64,000 nt of DNA from Polaromonas sp. OV174 (GTDB lineage Bacteria > Pseudomonadota > Gammaproteobacteria > Burkholderiales > Burkholderiaceae_C). Under the pieces are notes generated by a model. That model saw only the letters and a list, made by a program, of their open reading frames with translations. It did no database searches and had not been told where the DNA came from. Shown here piece by piece: positions 48,763-57,571 of the stretch. Each line of letters starts with the position of its first letter. The stretch's first letter is position 1. Made by a program: the position numbers and the translations under genes. The stretch is taken from NCBI RefSeq assembly GCF_900112285.1, contig NZ_FOKZ01000001.1, positions 124,001-188,000 on the forward strand, written 5' to 3'.

Positions 48763-48972
48763 CTCAATCTCCTTGGTGGAAGCGCTAGCAGGGGCTTCTT
48801 TTTCGAGAGGCCTGCTGCCAGCTTAAGGAGCTTGTTGACTTTCCCTCATCGGCTGCGGGCTTGTGCCCCTGTCAGTTTCAGGGGGGAGGCACTGTAGGAG
48901 GCGGCTGACATTTTGTTACGTCACCTTGAGCTCATAGCTGGTGCTATGGTCCTGAATCAACGCTTCGGCGGT
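48763..48972. other. Gap between the DUF1328 and histidine kinase genes
   Basis: This 210-bp space carries the promoter region of the minus-strand DUF1328/DUF883/BON genes and the 3' end of the kinase gene. No reading frame is convincing. The plus-strand frame 48535-48897 is a shadow of the DUF1328 gene and its flank. Confidence 0.4.
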
Positions 48973-50313
48973 TCAACTGGACTTGGGCAGCACGGCCGCA
49001 ATCTGCGTGCCGCTGCCCACGGTGCTGGTGACGGTCAGCCGGCCACCGGCCGCATCGACGCGGTGGCGCATGCCTGCCAGGCCGTGACTCGTTGGTCCTA
49101 CGCTGTTCAGCTTGAAACCCTTGCCGTTGTCCTTGACCTCAACGCGGATGTAGCCCTCGAAGTTGTGCATGCTGATTTCTGCCTGGCTGGCTTGCGCATA
49201 CTTGCCGATATTGGTCAGCGATTCCTGCACCAGTCGGTAAATGGTCAACTGGGCCGAGCCGCCGAGTTCGACCGGTTCCAGATCGGTCGTGATCAGCAAT
49301 CCTGAGCGTTCCTCAAATTCCCGGGCCAAAATTTCAAGCGAAGCCATCAGCCCGAGGTGCGAGAGCGAAGAGGGGCGCAAGTCCTCGACAATCCGCCGCG
49401 CCAGGGCAATCCCGCTGTTCAGCGTGCCGGTCAGATGCACCAGGCGCTCGGCTGCCTCCGGTACGGTGCCTGCCAGGCGCGACTTCAGTCTGGCCACGTC
49501 CAGTTTGGCGGCGGTCAGGAGTGAGCCCAGTTCGTCGTGCAGTTCGCGTGCCAGGTGGCCGCGTTCATCCTCGCGTACGTTTTGCAAATGGGTCGCCAGC
49601 TTGGCCAGCGCGGCAGTGCGTTCCCGCACTTGCGTTTCCAGCAAGTCGCGCTCTCGCTGCAGCGTTTCCTGCTCGCGCAGGCCGGCGGCGAGCAAGGCCT
49701 TGGTTTGCAGAAGATACATGTAAAACGCCAGCAAACCGGCCAGGGCCATGGTGGCAATGCCGATGCGGGACAGCTGCAAAGTTTTTTTGATCTGGGTTTG
49801 TCCCAAGGCCATTTTGCTGCTGCTGGTGGCAGCCAGCTTGGCGGCTTGTGCACGGATGGCCTCCATTTGCTCCTTGCCGACATCTGTGGTCAGGACAAAT
49901 TTCCAGGCGTCTTCATTGCCCTCTTTGCGCATGCGTACGCTCAGGTCCATTTCGGCCAGCTTGCGCGCGACATGTCGGGTCAAGACGCCAAATTCGGTGA
50001 GCTGCTCGGGGTAGGGGGTGAAAAGCTGGCGCAGGGTGTCCACATTCTGATCAATGTCTGCAGTGGCGGTGTTATAGGGCTCCAGATAGCGCGCATCGCC
50101 CGTCAACAGATAGCCGCGCTGTCCGGTTTCCGCGTCCAGCATGTGTTCCACCAGCGTATTGATGGCCACCCGGGTTTTTTGCGCCTCTTCGATGGTGGCA
50201 GTGGCCGCCGTGGATTGTCTGAAACTTGCCTCATTGATGAAAATAAGGATGGCTGCAGCCAACACGGCCAGGGGCAGGCTGATGGCCATTCTGGGTAGGG
50301 TAAATGGACTCAT
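48973..50313 (-). CDS. CHASE3 sensor histidine kinase (NarX-like, HisKA_3)
   Basis: This 446-residue inner-membrane kinase has helices at about 10-28 and 185-203. They enclose a periplasmic CHASE3 domain (about 35-180, containing the LDAETGQRGYLLTGDARYLE motif), for which no ligand is known. A coiled-coil linker (205-240) leads to the HisKA_3 domain with His259 in ARELHDELGSLL. The HATPase_c domain follows, with N box QESLTNIGKYA, and DNGKGFKL and GLAGMRHRV. It is divergent from a NarL-type regulator, its likely partner. Start ATG 50313. Confidence 0.93.
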   Translation of the reverse strand: MSPFTLPRMAISLPLAVLAAAILIFINEASFRQSTAATATIEEAQKTRVAINTLVEHMLDAETGQRGYLLTGDARYLEPYNTATADIDQNVDTLRQLFTPYPEQLTEFGVLTRHVARKLAEMDLSVRMRKEGNEDAWKFVLTTDVGKEQMEAIRAQAAKLAATSSSKMALGQTQIKKTLQLSRIGIATMALAGLLAFYMYLLQTKALLAAGLREQETLQRERDLLETQVRERTAALAKLATHLQNVREDERGHLARELHDELGSLLTAAKLDVARLKSRLAGTVPEAAERLVHLTGTLNSGIALARRIVEDLRPSSLSHLGLMASLEILAREFEERSGLLITTDLEPVELGGSAQLTIYRLVQESLTNIGKYAQASQAEISMHNFEGYIRVEVKDNGKGFKLNSVGPTSHGLAGMRHRVDAAGGRLTVTSTVGSGTQIAAVLPKSS

Positions 50314-50443
50314 GGGGAACTCCGGTTAGCGCCAGGCTGGGCAACTCGTCAATAATGGGTGCTGGGAATCAATACAACTGTTTGGGTGGGCTGTTTTTCG
50401 CATTGCGTGGCCCGCTTGCACAGGCTTTAGGAAAGACTGCGAC

Positions 50444-51076
50444 ATGATAAAAATTGGAATTGTGGATGACCATGCCATTGTGCGATCGGGACTCAAGCAG
50501 TTCTTTTCGGATCAGGTCGATCTTCGCGTCGTCGGCGAGGCCGCCAGCGGCCGCGAGGCGATTGATCTGGTGCGCAATGTCGAGCTGGATATTTTGGTAA
50601 TGGACCTGTCGATGCCGGGCCAGAGCGGTATTGATGCGCTAGCCATGATTCGCGCCAAGGCGCCCGATGTGGGCATTTTGATTTTGAGCGGCTACCCGGA
50701 AGAGCATTACGCGGTGAATTTGATTCGCCAGGGCGCCAGCGGCTACCTGAACAAGGAATGCGATCCGTCGGAAATTGTCGATGCCATTCGCGTGATTTCC
50801 CTGGGCAAGCGCTACATCACGCCTGCAGTGGCCGAACTGTTGGCGCAACAACTGAACCGCCCCAAGGATGTGGCTGCCCATGAACAGCTGTCCGAGCGGG
50901 AGTTTCAGGTCTTTCTGAAGTTGGCCAAAGGGGAAACGGCTGGCGATATTGCCAAGGCGCTGTCGCTGAGCGTGAAAACAGTCAGCACTTATCGAACCCG
51001 TGTTATGGAAAAGATGAGCCTTGCCTCCAACAGCGATCTCACCTACTACGCCCTCAAAAACGGGCTGATCGACTGA
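50444..51076 (+). CDS. NarL/FixJ-type response regulator
   Basis: A 210-residue regulator with a receiver (acidic pair Asp8-Asp9, phospho-acceptor Asp54 in LVMDLSMPG, Lys104 in GYLNKECD) and a C-terminal LuxR-type HTH (about 145-205, LSEREFQVFLKLAKGETAGD, then KTVSTYRTRVMEKM). The divergent CHASE3 kinase 130 bp upstream is the likely cognate sensor. Targets are unknown; the stress genes next door are candidates. Its stop lies 2 bp from the convergent receiver gene. Confidence 0.93.
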   Translation: MIKIGIVDDHAIVRSGLKQFFSDQVDLRVVGEAASGREAIDLVRNVELDILVMDLSMPGQSGIDALAMIRAKAPDVGILILSGYPEEHYAVNLIRQGASGYLNKECDPSEIVDAIRVISLGKRYITPAVAELLAQQLNRPKDVAAHEQLSEREFQVFLKLAKGETAGDIAKALSLSVKTVSTYRTRVMEKMSLASNSDLTYYALKNGLID

Positions 51077-51078
51077 TG

Positions 51079-51459
51079 TCAATTGGGATTGGCGCTCTGC
51101 AGAAGGCAGTAATCCACCAGCGCGTCAATTTCATTGGATTTGTCGAACACCGCATCAACGCCCAATTGGGCGCAGCGCTGACGGATATCTGACGTGGCAT
51201 AGTTGCTGAGCACCACGACTTTTTGTCGGGCGGGGCGGCCTTTACAAGCGGCAATCACGCCCAAGCCACTGCCTTGCTTTAGAAACAGGTCAACGATGGC
51301 CAAATCCCATTCGTTGCGATTTTCGGTCAGCCAGGCCTTGCCATCATTTTCGGTGTCGGCACTGCCTACGGCGTGAACGCATGCCAGCTCCTCAAGCGTA
51401 CCAATCAGATTTTCCCGAATGGTAGGGTTGTCTTCGATGATGTAAGTTTTCAGTCGCAC
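51079..51459 (-). CDS. Stand-alone receiver-domain response regulator
   Basis: A 126-residue CheY-like protein without output domain. Asp57 in WDLAIVDLFLKQGSG is the likely phosphorylation site, with Glu9-Asp10 as acidic pair, Ser85 in VVVLSNYAT and Lys107. It is convergent with the NarL-type regulator, 2 bp away. It may be a phosphate sink for, or be phosphorylated by, the same CHASE3 kinase, or act through binding a partner. No HTH. Confidence 0.88.
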   Translation of the reverse strand: MRLKTYIIEDNPTIRENLIGTLEELACVHAVGSADTENDGKAWLTENRNEWDLAIVDLFLKQGSGLGVIAACKGRPARQKVVVLSNYATSDIRQRCAQLGVDAVFDKSNEIDALVDYCLLQSANPN

Positions 51460-51612
51460 TGCTCAGATCCGTGTGGGGGCGCGGTTTGCCGACGATGAGA
51501 AATAGCTCTCAATTCAGATCCGCCTAGTTTCTTAATGTATCTGGGCTTTGCAGCTTACTGTGCCAGCGGGTAAGGCCTGTGCTTGTAGGAATATTCCGAT
51601 GTTGTGATTAAT

Positions 51613-52362
51613 TTAAGGCGTGCCGCAGACTGTGCACCCAATATTGCGTGCCAGCTTCATTTCGTTCCACTCCATGCCGCGGCCGTCCAGCAGCAGCAGG
51701 CGCCCGGTCAGCGGCTGCCCGATACCGCACAGCAGCTTCAATGCCTCGGCTGCCTGCACGGTACCCACGATGCCGACCAGCGGGGCAAAGACGCCCATGG
51801 TGGCGCAGGCGGTTTCTTCCAGCGAGTCCGACTCCGGAAAAATGCAGGCGTAGCAAGGCGATTGCGCGTTGCGTGCGTCATAAACCGACACCTGTCCGTC
51901 AAAGCGGATGGCCGCCCCCGAAACCAGCGGCTTGCGGTTCCTGACGCAGGCGCGGTTTATGGCATGGCGGGTGGCAAAGTTGTCGGTGCAGTCGAGTACC
52001 AGGTCGGCCTCCTGCACCAGTTTGTCAAGCAAGGTGTCATCAGCCCGCTCGGTGACGGGGATGACTTTCACGTCGGGGTTGATGGCGGCGACTGACTGAC
52101 GCACCGATTCGGCCTTGAATTCACCGATGCGCGCCAGATTGTGGGCGATCTGCCGCTGCAAGTTGGTGGCGTCCACCCGATCATGGTCGACGATGGTGAT
52201 GCGGCCTACGCCTGCACTGCCCAGGTACAGGGCGACCGGAGAGCCCAGGCCGCCGGCGCCGATGATGAGCGCGTGAGAAGCCAGCAGTTTTTCCTGGCCT
52301 TCGATACCGATCTCGTCGAGCAGGATATGGCGGGAATAGCGGAGCAGCTGTTCGTCGTTCAT
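51613..52362 (-). CDS. moeB: Sulfur-carrier adenylyltransferase (MoeB/ThiF/HesA family)
   Basis: This family adenylates the C-terminal glycine of ubiquitin-like sulfur carriers (MoaD, ThiS) for molybdopterin or thiamine synthesis. The P-loop-like GAGGLGS is at 37-43, and Arg/Asp contact residues lie in VDHDRVDATNLQRQIAH. Zinc pairs CYAC and CTVCG are present, and a conserved Cys lies in ETACATMGVFAPLVG. Start ATG 52362 (249 residues); the frame is open 13 codons upstream. No moaD or thiS is next to it, so MoeB and ThiF roles cannot be separated. Confidence 0.9.
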   Translation of the reverse strand: MNDEQLLRYSRHILLDEIGIEGQEKLLASHALIIGAGGLGSPVALYLGSAGVGRITIVDHDRVDATNLQRQIAHNLARIGEFKAESVRQSVAAINPDVKVIPVTERADDTLLDKLVQEADLVLDCTDNFATRHAINRACVRNRKPLVSGAAIRFDGQVSVYDARNAQSPCYACIFPESDSLEETACATMGVFAPLVGIVGTVQAAEALKLLCGIGQPLTGRLLLLDGRGMEWNEMKLARNIGCTVCGTP

Positions 52363-52463
52363 GAGGTAAAGCGGCTCAAGGCAAATCCATGACCGCCCCA
52401 CGGCTGTGTACAGGCCGATGCGAGGGTCACGGAGGTGGATGGGCCGTCAGCCCGCTTCGGTTT

Positions 52464-53903
52464 TTAGTTTTCTTTTTTCTCGTTCTTGGGCTCGACCACG
52501 GCGGTCTTGCTGACCAGAACGGGGCGACCCTTGAGCTGATTGATGGCTTGCGCCAGCGGGAAGTCCTTGTCACTGCCAAGTTCCGGTGGCCGACGCAGCT
52601 CAGGCGTTTTTTTGGCTTCTTCTTCCAGCCGCTTCAGTGCTTCTTCTCGGGCTTTTTCCCGGCCAGCATCCTTGACCTCCGCACCTTGACCGCTATTGAG
52701 GTGTTTATCAAGGTCGGCTTCCCGGGTGCGCAACGCGGCAAACGGACTGCCTTCGGCGGTTTCGTCGACCATCACATCGGGCACAATGCCGCGCGCCTGG
52801 ATCGATTTCCCGCTGGGGGTGTAGTAGCGCGCGGTGGTCAGCTTGATGCCGGTGTCGGGACCTAGCGGACGAACGGTTTGCACCGAGCCCTTGCCAAAGG
52901 TCTGATTGCCCATGACGGTGGCGCGTTTGTGGTCTTGCAGGGCGCCGGCCACGATTTCGCTGGCAGAGGCCGAACCTTCATTGACCAGTACCACCAGCGG
53001 CACCGTCTTGAGCGCTGCGGGCAGGCCCTTGAGCGGGTCGGTACCACTGCGGAGTTGGTAGAACTCGGGCGAAGCTTTATAGGTGAATTTGCTTTCGGCC
53101 AGCTGGCCGTTGGTGGAGACCACGGTCACGTTTTCGGGCAGGAAGGCCGCTGATACGGCAACGGCGGCATTGAGCAAGCCGCCCGGGTCGTTGCGCAGGT
53201 CCAGCACCAGACCCTTGAGGTTGGGCTCCTGCTTATAGATTTGTTCCATTTTGGTGACGAAGTCGCCTACCGTGCGTTCCTGGAACTGACTCAGGCGAAT
53301 CCAGGCGTAGCCGGGCTCTATCACCTTACCGCGCACTGACTGGGTGCGAATCTCTTCGCGAACAATCGTGACCGGAAAGGTGCGGTTTTCATCCTTGCGG
53401 AAAATTGTCAGCAGCACCTTGGTTTTGGGCTCGCCGCGCATTTTCTTGACCGCTTCGTTCAGGCTCAGGCCCTTGACGGCGGTGTCATCGATGCGGGTAA
53501 TCAGATCGTTGGGCTTGAGGCCGGCGCGATCGGCGGGTGAGCCTTCGATCGGTGACACCACCTTGACCAACCCGTCTTCCTGGGTGATCTCGATACCGAC
53601 GCCGACAAAGCGACCGGAGGTGCCTTCCCGGAATTCCTTGTACGACTTCTTGTCGAAGTAGACCGAATGCGGATCCAGGCTGGAAACCATGCCCGAAATG
53701 GCGTCGGTAATCAGTTTCTTTTCGTCAACCGGCTCGACATAGTCGGTCTTGACCATGCCGAAAACGGCTGCGAGCTGTTGTAGCTCTTCCAGCGGCAAGG
53801 GCGCAAGACCGCCGCGCGCGACAGCTTGTAGTTGCACGGTGGCGAGAGCTCCCGCCATGGCACCGATTGAAATCCAGCCTGCTGCCTTGAGCTTTTGACC
53901 CAT
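52464..53903 (-). CDS. S41 C-terminal processing protease (CtpA/Prc-like)
   Basis: A 479-residue periplasmic protease. An N-terminal hydrophobic segment (about 8-27, AAGWISIGAMAGALATVQLQ) acts as signal or anchor. A PDZ domain (about 95-170) precedes the S41 fold, with a Ser cluster at 311-315 in NEGSASASEIVAG and Lys338 in TFGKGSV, the usual Ser-Lys dyad. The C-terminus is highly charged (about 415-479). CtpA-type enzymes cut unfolded or specific C-termini. Upstream of it is gpmA on the same strand, 184 bp away. Confidence 0.93.
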   Translation of the reverse strand: MGQKLKAAGWISIGAMAGALATVQLQAVARGGLAPLPLEELQQLAAVFGMVKTDYVEPVDEKKLITDAISGMVSSLDPHSVYFDKKSYKEFREGTSGRFVGVGIEITQEDGLVKVVSPIEGSPADRAGLKPNDLITRIDDTAVKGLSLNEAVKKMRGEPKTKVLLTIFRKDENRTFPVTIVREEIRTQSVRGKVIEPGYAWIRLSQFQERTVGDFVTKMEQIYKQEPNLKGLVLDLRNDPGGLLNAAVAVSAAFLPENVTVVSTNGQLAESKFTYKASPEFYQLRSGTDPLKGLPAALKTVPLVVLVNEGSASASEIVAGALQDHKRATVMGNQTFGKGSVQTVRPLGPDTGIKLTTARYYTPSGKSIQARGIVPDVMVDETAEGSPFAALRTREADLDKHLNSGQGAEVKDAGREKAREEALKRLEEEAKKTPELRRPPELGSDKDFPLAQAINQLKGRPVLVSKTAVVEPKNEKKEN

Positions 53904-54087
53904 AAAAATACCTTCGTAAGCCTGTTAAGGAGCCCTTGCTCCTTCGTATCTGGAGCAATATACACCTTGGAGAATAGCCCCGCGACACAGTTCCGTCGCC
54001 AGCGCTGTGTGAGCGCCGCAAATGTGTCGTGAGCGCCGATATTTACAGGATTTTTACAAAAAACGACGCCAAAACGCCGGCCTGCAA

Positions 54088-54831
54088 TCAGGCTTTGCCC
54101 TGTGCTCCCACGGCCGCTGCGGCTTTTGCCGCCGCTTCGGCGTCGCCCAGGTAGTAGCTGCGCAGCGGCTGGAGGTCTGCATCCAGCTCATACACCAGCG
54201 GAATACCGTTGGGGATGTTGAGGCCGACGATGTCGCTGTCCGAGACCTTGTCCAGGTATTTCACCAGCGCGCGTATGGAGTTCCCGTGCGCCGCCACCAC
54301 GACGCGTTTGCCGAGCTTGATGGCCGGTGCGATGGATTCGTTCCAGAAGGGCAGCACGCGTGCCACGGTGTCTTGCAAGCACTCGGTCAGAGGGAGCTGC
54401 TCGGGCGTCAGCTTGGCATAGCGCCGGTCGCCGCGCTCGCAGCGTTCGTCGTTGGCGTCCAGCGGCGGTGGCGGCGTGTCGTAGCTGCGGCGCCAGACCA
54501 GTACTTGCTCGTCGCCGTATTTTTTGGCGGTTTCAGCCTTGTTCAGCCCCTGCAGGGCACCGTAATGCCGTTCGTTGAGTCGCCAGCTGTGCACCACGGG
54601 CAGCCAGGTGCGGTCCATCTCGTCGAGCGTGTGCCAGAGCGTGCGGGTGGCGCGCTTGAGCACGCTGGTATAGGCCAGATCGAAGTCATAGCCTTCTTCC
54701 TTGAGCAGTTTGCCGGCATTTTTGGCCTGGGCAATGCCGGTTTCGGTCAGATCGACGTCGGTCCAGCCGGTAAAGCGGTTTTCAAGATTCCAGGTCGATT
54801 CGCCGTGGCGTATGAGCACAAGTTTGAACAT
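54088..54831 (-). CDS. gpmA: 2,3-bisphosphoglycerate-dependent phosphoglycerate mutase
   Basis: GpmA interconverts 3- and 2-phosphoglycerate in glycolysis. The phosphohistidine motif RHGES is at 8-12 ([20 protein letters not shown]), followed by [10 protein letters not shown] and, further on, [16 protein letters not shown] with the second catalytic His. 247 residues matches the dimeric bacterial enzyme. It is divergent from the rhodanese gene. Confidence 0.96.
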   Translation of the reverse strand: MFKLVLIRHGESTWNLENRFTGWTDVDLTETGIAQAKNAGKLLKEEGYDFDLAYTSVLKRATRTLWHTLDEMDRTWLPVVHSWRLNERHYGALQGLNKAETAKKYGDEQVLVWRRSYDTPPPPLDANDERCERGDRRYAKLTPEQLPLTECLQDTVARVLPFWNESIAPAIKLGKRVVVAAHGNSIRALVKYLDKVSDSDIVGLNIPNGIPLVYELDADLQPLRSYYLGDAEAAAKAAAAVGAQGKA

Positions 54832-54951
54832 GGTGTGGGGCGTTTGAGAGAAATTGGGTGGAAGTGGGAAGGGCTAAAAAATCGCTTATCAAGCGCTGAC
54901 TGCCTACATTCTAAAATCAGCGCTTGGTTGCAAAACATACAAAGGTTTAAA

Positions 54952-55362
54952 GTGAAATTTCTGATCGACAACTGGATGCTGATTTCGATAGCGCTCGCCT
55001 CGGGTGGCATGCTGGTTTGGCCCATGATTTCAAGCGGTATGAATGCGGGCGCCCTGACGCCCAGCGGGGCCGTGCAGCTGATCAACCGTGAAAAAGCCGT
55101 GGTGGTGGATGTGTGTGATGAGGGGGAATTCGCCGCCGGTCACCTCACAGGCGCTAAAAACGTGCCGCTCAATGAGCTGGAAGCGAAACTGCCGGGCGTG
55201 GTGAAAAACAAGACCCTGCCGCTGATTCTGGTTTGCGCCAGTGGCGCGCGCTCCAGCCGCGCGGTGGCGATTGCCAAAAAACTTGGTTACGAGCAAGCCC
55301 AATCGCTGGGCGGCGGACTCAAAGCCTGGAAAGAAGCTAATCTTCCCATCGAGAAGGCCTGA
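54952..55362 (+). CDS. Membrane-anchored rhodanese-like protein
   Basis: A 136-residue protein with one N-terminal membrane helix (about 7-26, NWMLISIALASGGMLVWPMI) and a rhodanese domain (about 35-132). The catalytic Cys95 is in LILVCASGARSSRAV, so sulfur transfer is chemically possible. I chose the GTG at 54952; the open frame reaches far upstream across gpmA without similarity. Order gpmA-rhodanese-grxC-secB-gpsA is usual in Burkholderiales. Donor and acceptor unknown. Confidence 0.88.
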   Translation: MKFLIDNWMLISIALASGGMLVWPMISSGMNAGALTPSGAVQLINREKAVVVDVCDEGEFAAGHLTGAKNVPLNELEAKLPGVVKNKTLPLILVCASGARSSRAVAIAKKLGYEQAQSLGGGLKAWKEANLPIEKA

Positions 55363-55469
55363 AAAGGCCTGACGTCGAGTCACCCGACGGAGCGTTGTTG
55401 AACAGCGTTTCGGCGGGTTCTGACCTTTCAATACCCTGCCGGCGCTTGTCGGCACGACCCGAAGAGACC

Positions 55470-55739
55470 ATGCAAACCGTCAAGATTTACACCACTGGCA
55501 CCTGCCCTTACTGCATTCATGCCAAACAGCTGCTGAAGGCACGCGGCGTCACCGAAGTTGATGAAATCCGTGTGGATATGGTGACGGGAGAGCGCCAGAA
55601 AATGATGGAAATCACCGGAAGACGCACGGTGCCGCAGATTTTCATCGGCGACACCCATGTTGGCGGTTGTGATGATCTGGTGGCGCTCGATGGCCGGGGT
55701 GGCCTGCTGCCCTTGCTGAACGCGCAAGCCACGACCTGA
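55470..55739 (+). CDS. grxC: Dithiol glutaredoxin 3
   Basis: GrxC reduces protein disulfides and mixed disulfides with glutathione. CPYC is at 12-15 (YTTGTCPYCIHAKQLLKARG), TVPQIFIGDTHVGGCDDLVA gives the cis-Pro and glutathione site. 89 residues from ATG 55470; the frame is open 25 codons earlier without similarity. It lies 107 bp after the rhodanese gene and before secB. Confidence 0.95.
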   Translation: MQTVKIYTTGTCPYCIHAKQLLKARGVTEVDEIRVDMVTGERQKMMEITGRRTVPQIFIGDTHVGGCDDLVALDGRGGLLPLLNAQATT

Positions 55740-55874
55740 ACCGGCGCCTGAGAAGGGGCTGTGGCCCTGAGATAATGCGCCTCAGCCTGCCTGCCATTTG
55801 GCGGCAATGTGCCAGTACATGCCGCAGGCTTTGCTTTACTTTTCGATTTTTTAGCACCCTGACGAAAGAACACC

Positions 55875-56342
55875 ATGGCTGAAGCCAATCTTGATCCCGT
55901 ATTCCAGATCCAGCGCGTTTACCTCAAGGACGTGTCGCTGGAGCAACCCAATTCGCCGGAAATCCTGCTGAACCAGGAGCAGCCAGGCGTGGATATTCAG
56001 TTGGGTGTGGATGCCGCCCCGGTTGCCGACGGCCTGTTTGAAGTCAGCGTCACGGCCACTGTGCACACCAAGATTGGCGACAAGACGGTGTTTCTGGTGG
56101 AAGCCAAGCAAGCCGGAATTTTTGAAATCCGCAACATCCAGGCCGAGCAGATGGGCGCTCTCTTGGGCATTGCCTGCCCGCAAATCGTTTACCCCTACCT
56201 GCGCAGCAATGTGGCCGACGTGATTCAGCGCGGCGGTTTCCCGCCCGTGCACCTGGCCGAAATCAATTTCCAGGCCATGTACGAGCAGCAGCAACAGGCG
56301 GAGGCAGCTGCTGCGCCGGCCGCACCGCAAATCATCGTCTGA
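55875..56342 (+). CDS. secB: Export chaperone SecB
   Basis: SecB keeps preproteins unfolded and hands them to SecA (C-terminal part at the window start). The [20 protein letters not shown] motif and [14 protein letters not shown] are typical. The C-terminal [20 protein letters not shown] and later [18 protein letters not shown] complete the tetramer core. 155 residues. It lies 40 bp before gpsA. Confidence 0.97.
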   Translation: MAEANLDPVFQIQRVYLKDVSLEQPNSPEILLNQEQPGVDIQLGVDAAPVADGLFEVSVTATVHTKIGDKTVFLVEAKQAGIFEIRNIQAEQMGALLGIACPQIVYPYLRSNVADVIQRGGFPPVHLAEINFQAMYEQQQQAEAAAAPAAPQIIV

Positions 56343-56382
56343 TGCGTCGTCCCGGGTATTCCGGGCGAACCGGTTTGCCGTC

Positions 56383-57402
56383 ATGAACATACTGATTATT
56401 GGCGCGGGCGCCTTTGGCACGGCACTCGCCGTCAACAGCGCGCCGCGGCATCAAGTCACGCTGTGGGCCCGCGATGCGGCGCTGATCAAGGCGCTGAAAA
56501 CAGAGCGGACCAACAGCCGCTACCTGCCTGGCGTCGCGCTGCCGGATCGCCTGCTGCTGCAGGGCGGTGAAGCTTCGTTTGCCCAAGCCCTGGCCGGGCA
56601 GGATCTCGTCATCATGGCCACGCCGGTTTCTGCGGCGCGGACCATGCTGCAAAGCCTGCAGCACGCCGCTGTGCCGGTCGCCTGGCTGAGCAAGGGCTTT
56701 GAGGCCCCGGTCGCCTCGTCTACCCCCAATTCAGCATCTTTTGGCCTGATGGTCCATGAGGTACGGGCGCAGGTAGCTATCAATTTGAGAGCGGGCGTGC
56801 TGAGCGGCCCGAGCTTCGCACTCGAAGTGGCGCGTGGCCAGCCGACCGCGCTGGTCGCCGCCAGCGAGCATGCCGAGGTGCGCGATGCGCTGGTCGCCGC
56901 TTTTCACAATGCCAGCCTGCGCGTCTATGCCAATGACGACATCGTCGGCGTCGAAGTCGGCGGCGCCGTCAAGAACGTGCTGGCGATTGCCACCGGCCTG
57001 TGTGACGGCCTGCAACTCGGACTGAACGCCCGTGCCGCGCTGATCACGCGCGGCCTGGCCGAAATGACCCGTCTGGGCGTGGCGCTGGGCGCTCGTGCCG
57101 AAACCTTTACCGGCCTGTCCGGTCTGGGTGATCTGGTGCTGACCGCCACCGGCGATCTGAGCCGCAATCGCAAGGTCGGTTTGTTGCTGGCCCAGGGCAA
57201 GACGCTGGCCGAGGCGGTCGAGTCGCTGGGTCATGTGGCCGAGGGCGTTTATTGCGCCCGCACGGTGGCGCAACGCGCTGCCAGCCTGGGCGTGGACATG
57301 CCTATTGCGCAAAGCGTGGTAGCGCTGCTCGATGGGCGGCTAAGGCCGGACCAGGCGGTGGCCCTGCTGATGGGCCGCGGCCCCACCGCCGAGCTGAGCT
57401 AG
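56383..57402 (+). CDS. gpsA: Glycerol-3-phosphate dehydrogenase [NAD(P)+]
   Basis: GpsA reduces dihydroxyacetone phosphate to sn-glycerol-3-phosphate for lipid synthesis. The NAD(P)-binding GAGAFG is at 7-12, and the catalytic Lys lies in [40 protein letters not shown] precedes [18 protein letters not shown]. 339 residues. Bases 56738-56795 look like the dispersed repeat. The stop is followed by a GGCT tandem repeat. ugp genes provide the same metabolite by import. Confidence 0.95.
   Translation: MNILIIGAGAFGTALAVNSAPRHQVTLWARDAALIKALKTERTNSRYLPGVALPDRLLLQGGEASFAQALAGQDLVIMATPVSAARTMLQSLQHAAVPVAWLSKGFEAPVASSTPNSASFGLMVHEVRAQVAINLRAGVLSGPSFALEVARGQPTALVAASEHAEVRDALVAAFHNASLRVYANDDIVGVEVGGAVKNVLAIATGLCDGLQLGLNARAALITRGLAEMTRLGVALGARAETFTGLSGLGDLVLTATGDLSRNRKVGLLLAQGKTLAEAVESLGHVAEGVYCARTVAQRAASLGVDMPIAQSVVALLDGRLRPDQAVALLMGRGPTAELS
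56738..56795 (-). repeat. Possible ~55-bp repeat copy G inside gpsA
   Basis: Minus-strand CGCTCTCAAATTGATAGCTA, then CCTGCGCCCGTACC and GACCATCAGGCCAAAAG follows the family order. However, the encoded residues resemble those of GpsA from relatives, so this could be chance or convergence. Confidence 0.4.
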
Positions 57403-57409
57403 CCTCGGC

Positions 57410-57428
57410 GGCTGGCTGGCTGGCTGGC
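57410..57428 (+). repeat. GGCT tandem repeat after gpsA
   Basis: Almost five tandem GGCT units lie directly downstream of the gpsA stop. The flanking CGGCGG (57406-57411) and CCGCCG (57431-57436) could close the repeat in a GC-rich hairpin, with TCTTTTTCTT following at 57442-57451. It may act as a weak terminator for gpsA. Confidence 0.5.
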
Positions 57429-57535
57429 GGCCGCCGCAAGGTCTTTTTCTTGGGCCCAGAGGCAGCGTTGCGGAACTCCGTGGCGCTGGGCCTATTCAAA
57501 GGCAGACTGGCCGCTGCTGATCGCCTTGACACTCT

Positions 57536-57541
57536 GCCAGT
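57536..57541 (+). promoter_or_regulatory. Consensus -35 box before the lectin-like gene
   Basis: TTGACA is perfect and lies 31 bp before the start codon, but no good -10 hexamer follows at the right distance. Offered only as a candidate. Confidence 0.3.
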
Positions 57542-57571
57542 CCTTTTCATCAAGGCCTGAGGAGCAAAAAC

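Noticed and set aside
48535-48897. 120-codon plus-strand frame over the DUF1328 gene
   Set aside because: The minus strand has a 54-residue DUF1328 protein with a good ribosome site; the plus frame is its shadow.
51487-51515. GAGAAATAGCTCTCAATTCAG-like half of the repeat upstream of the receiver gene
   Set aside because: Only the head is similar; no tail. Could be a decayed fragment, but evidence is too thin.
54022-54951. Upstream extension of the rhodanese frame across gpmA
   Set aside because: gpmA on the other strand is complete and conserved; the rhodanese similarity starts at the GTG at 54952.
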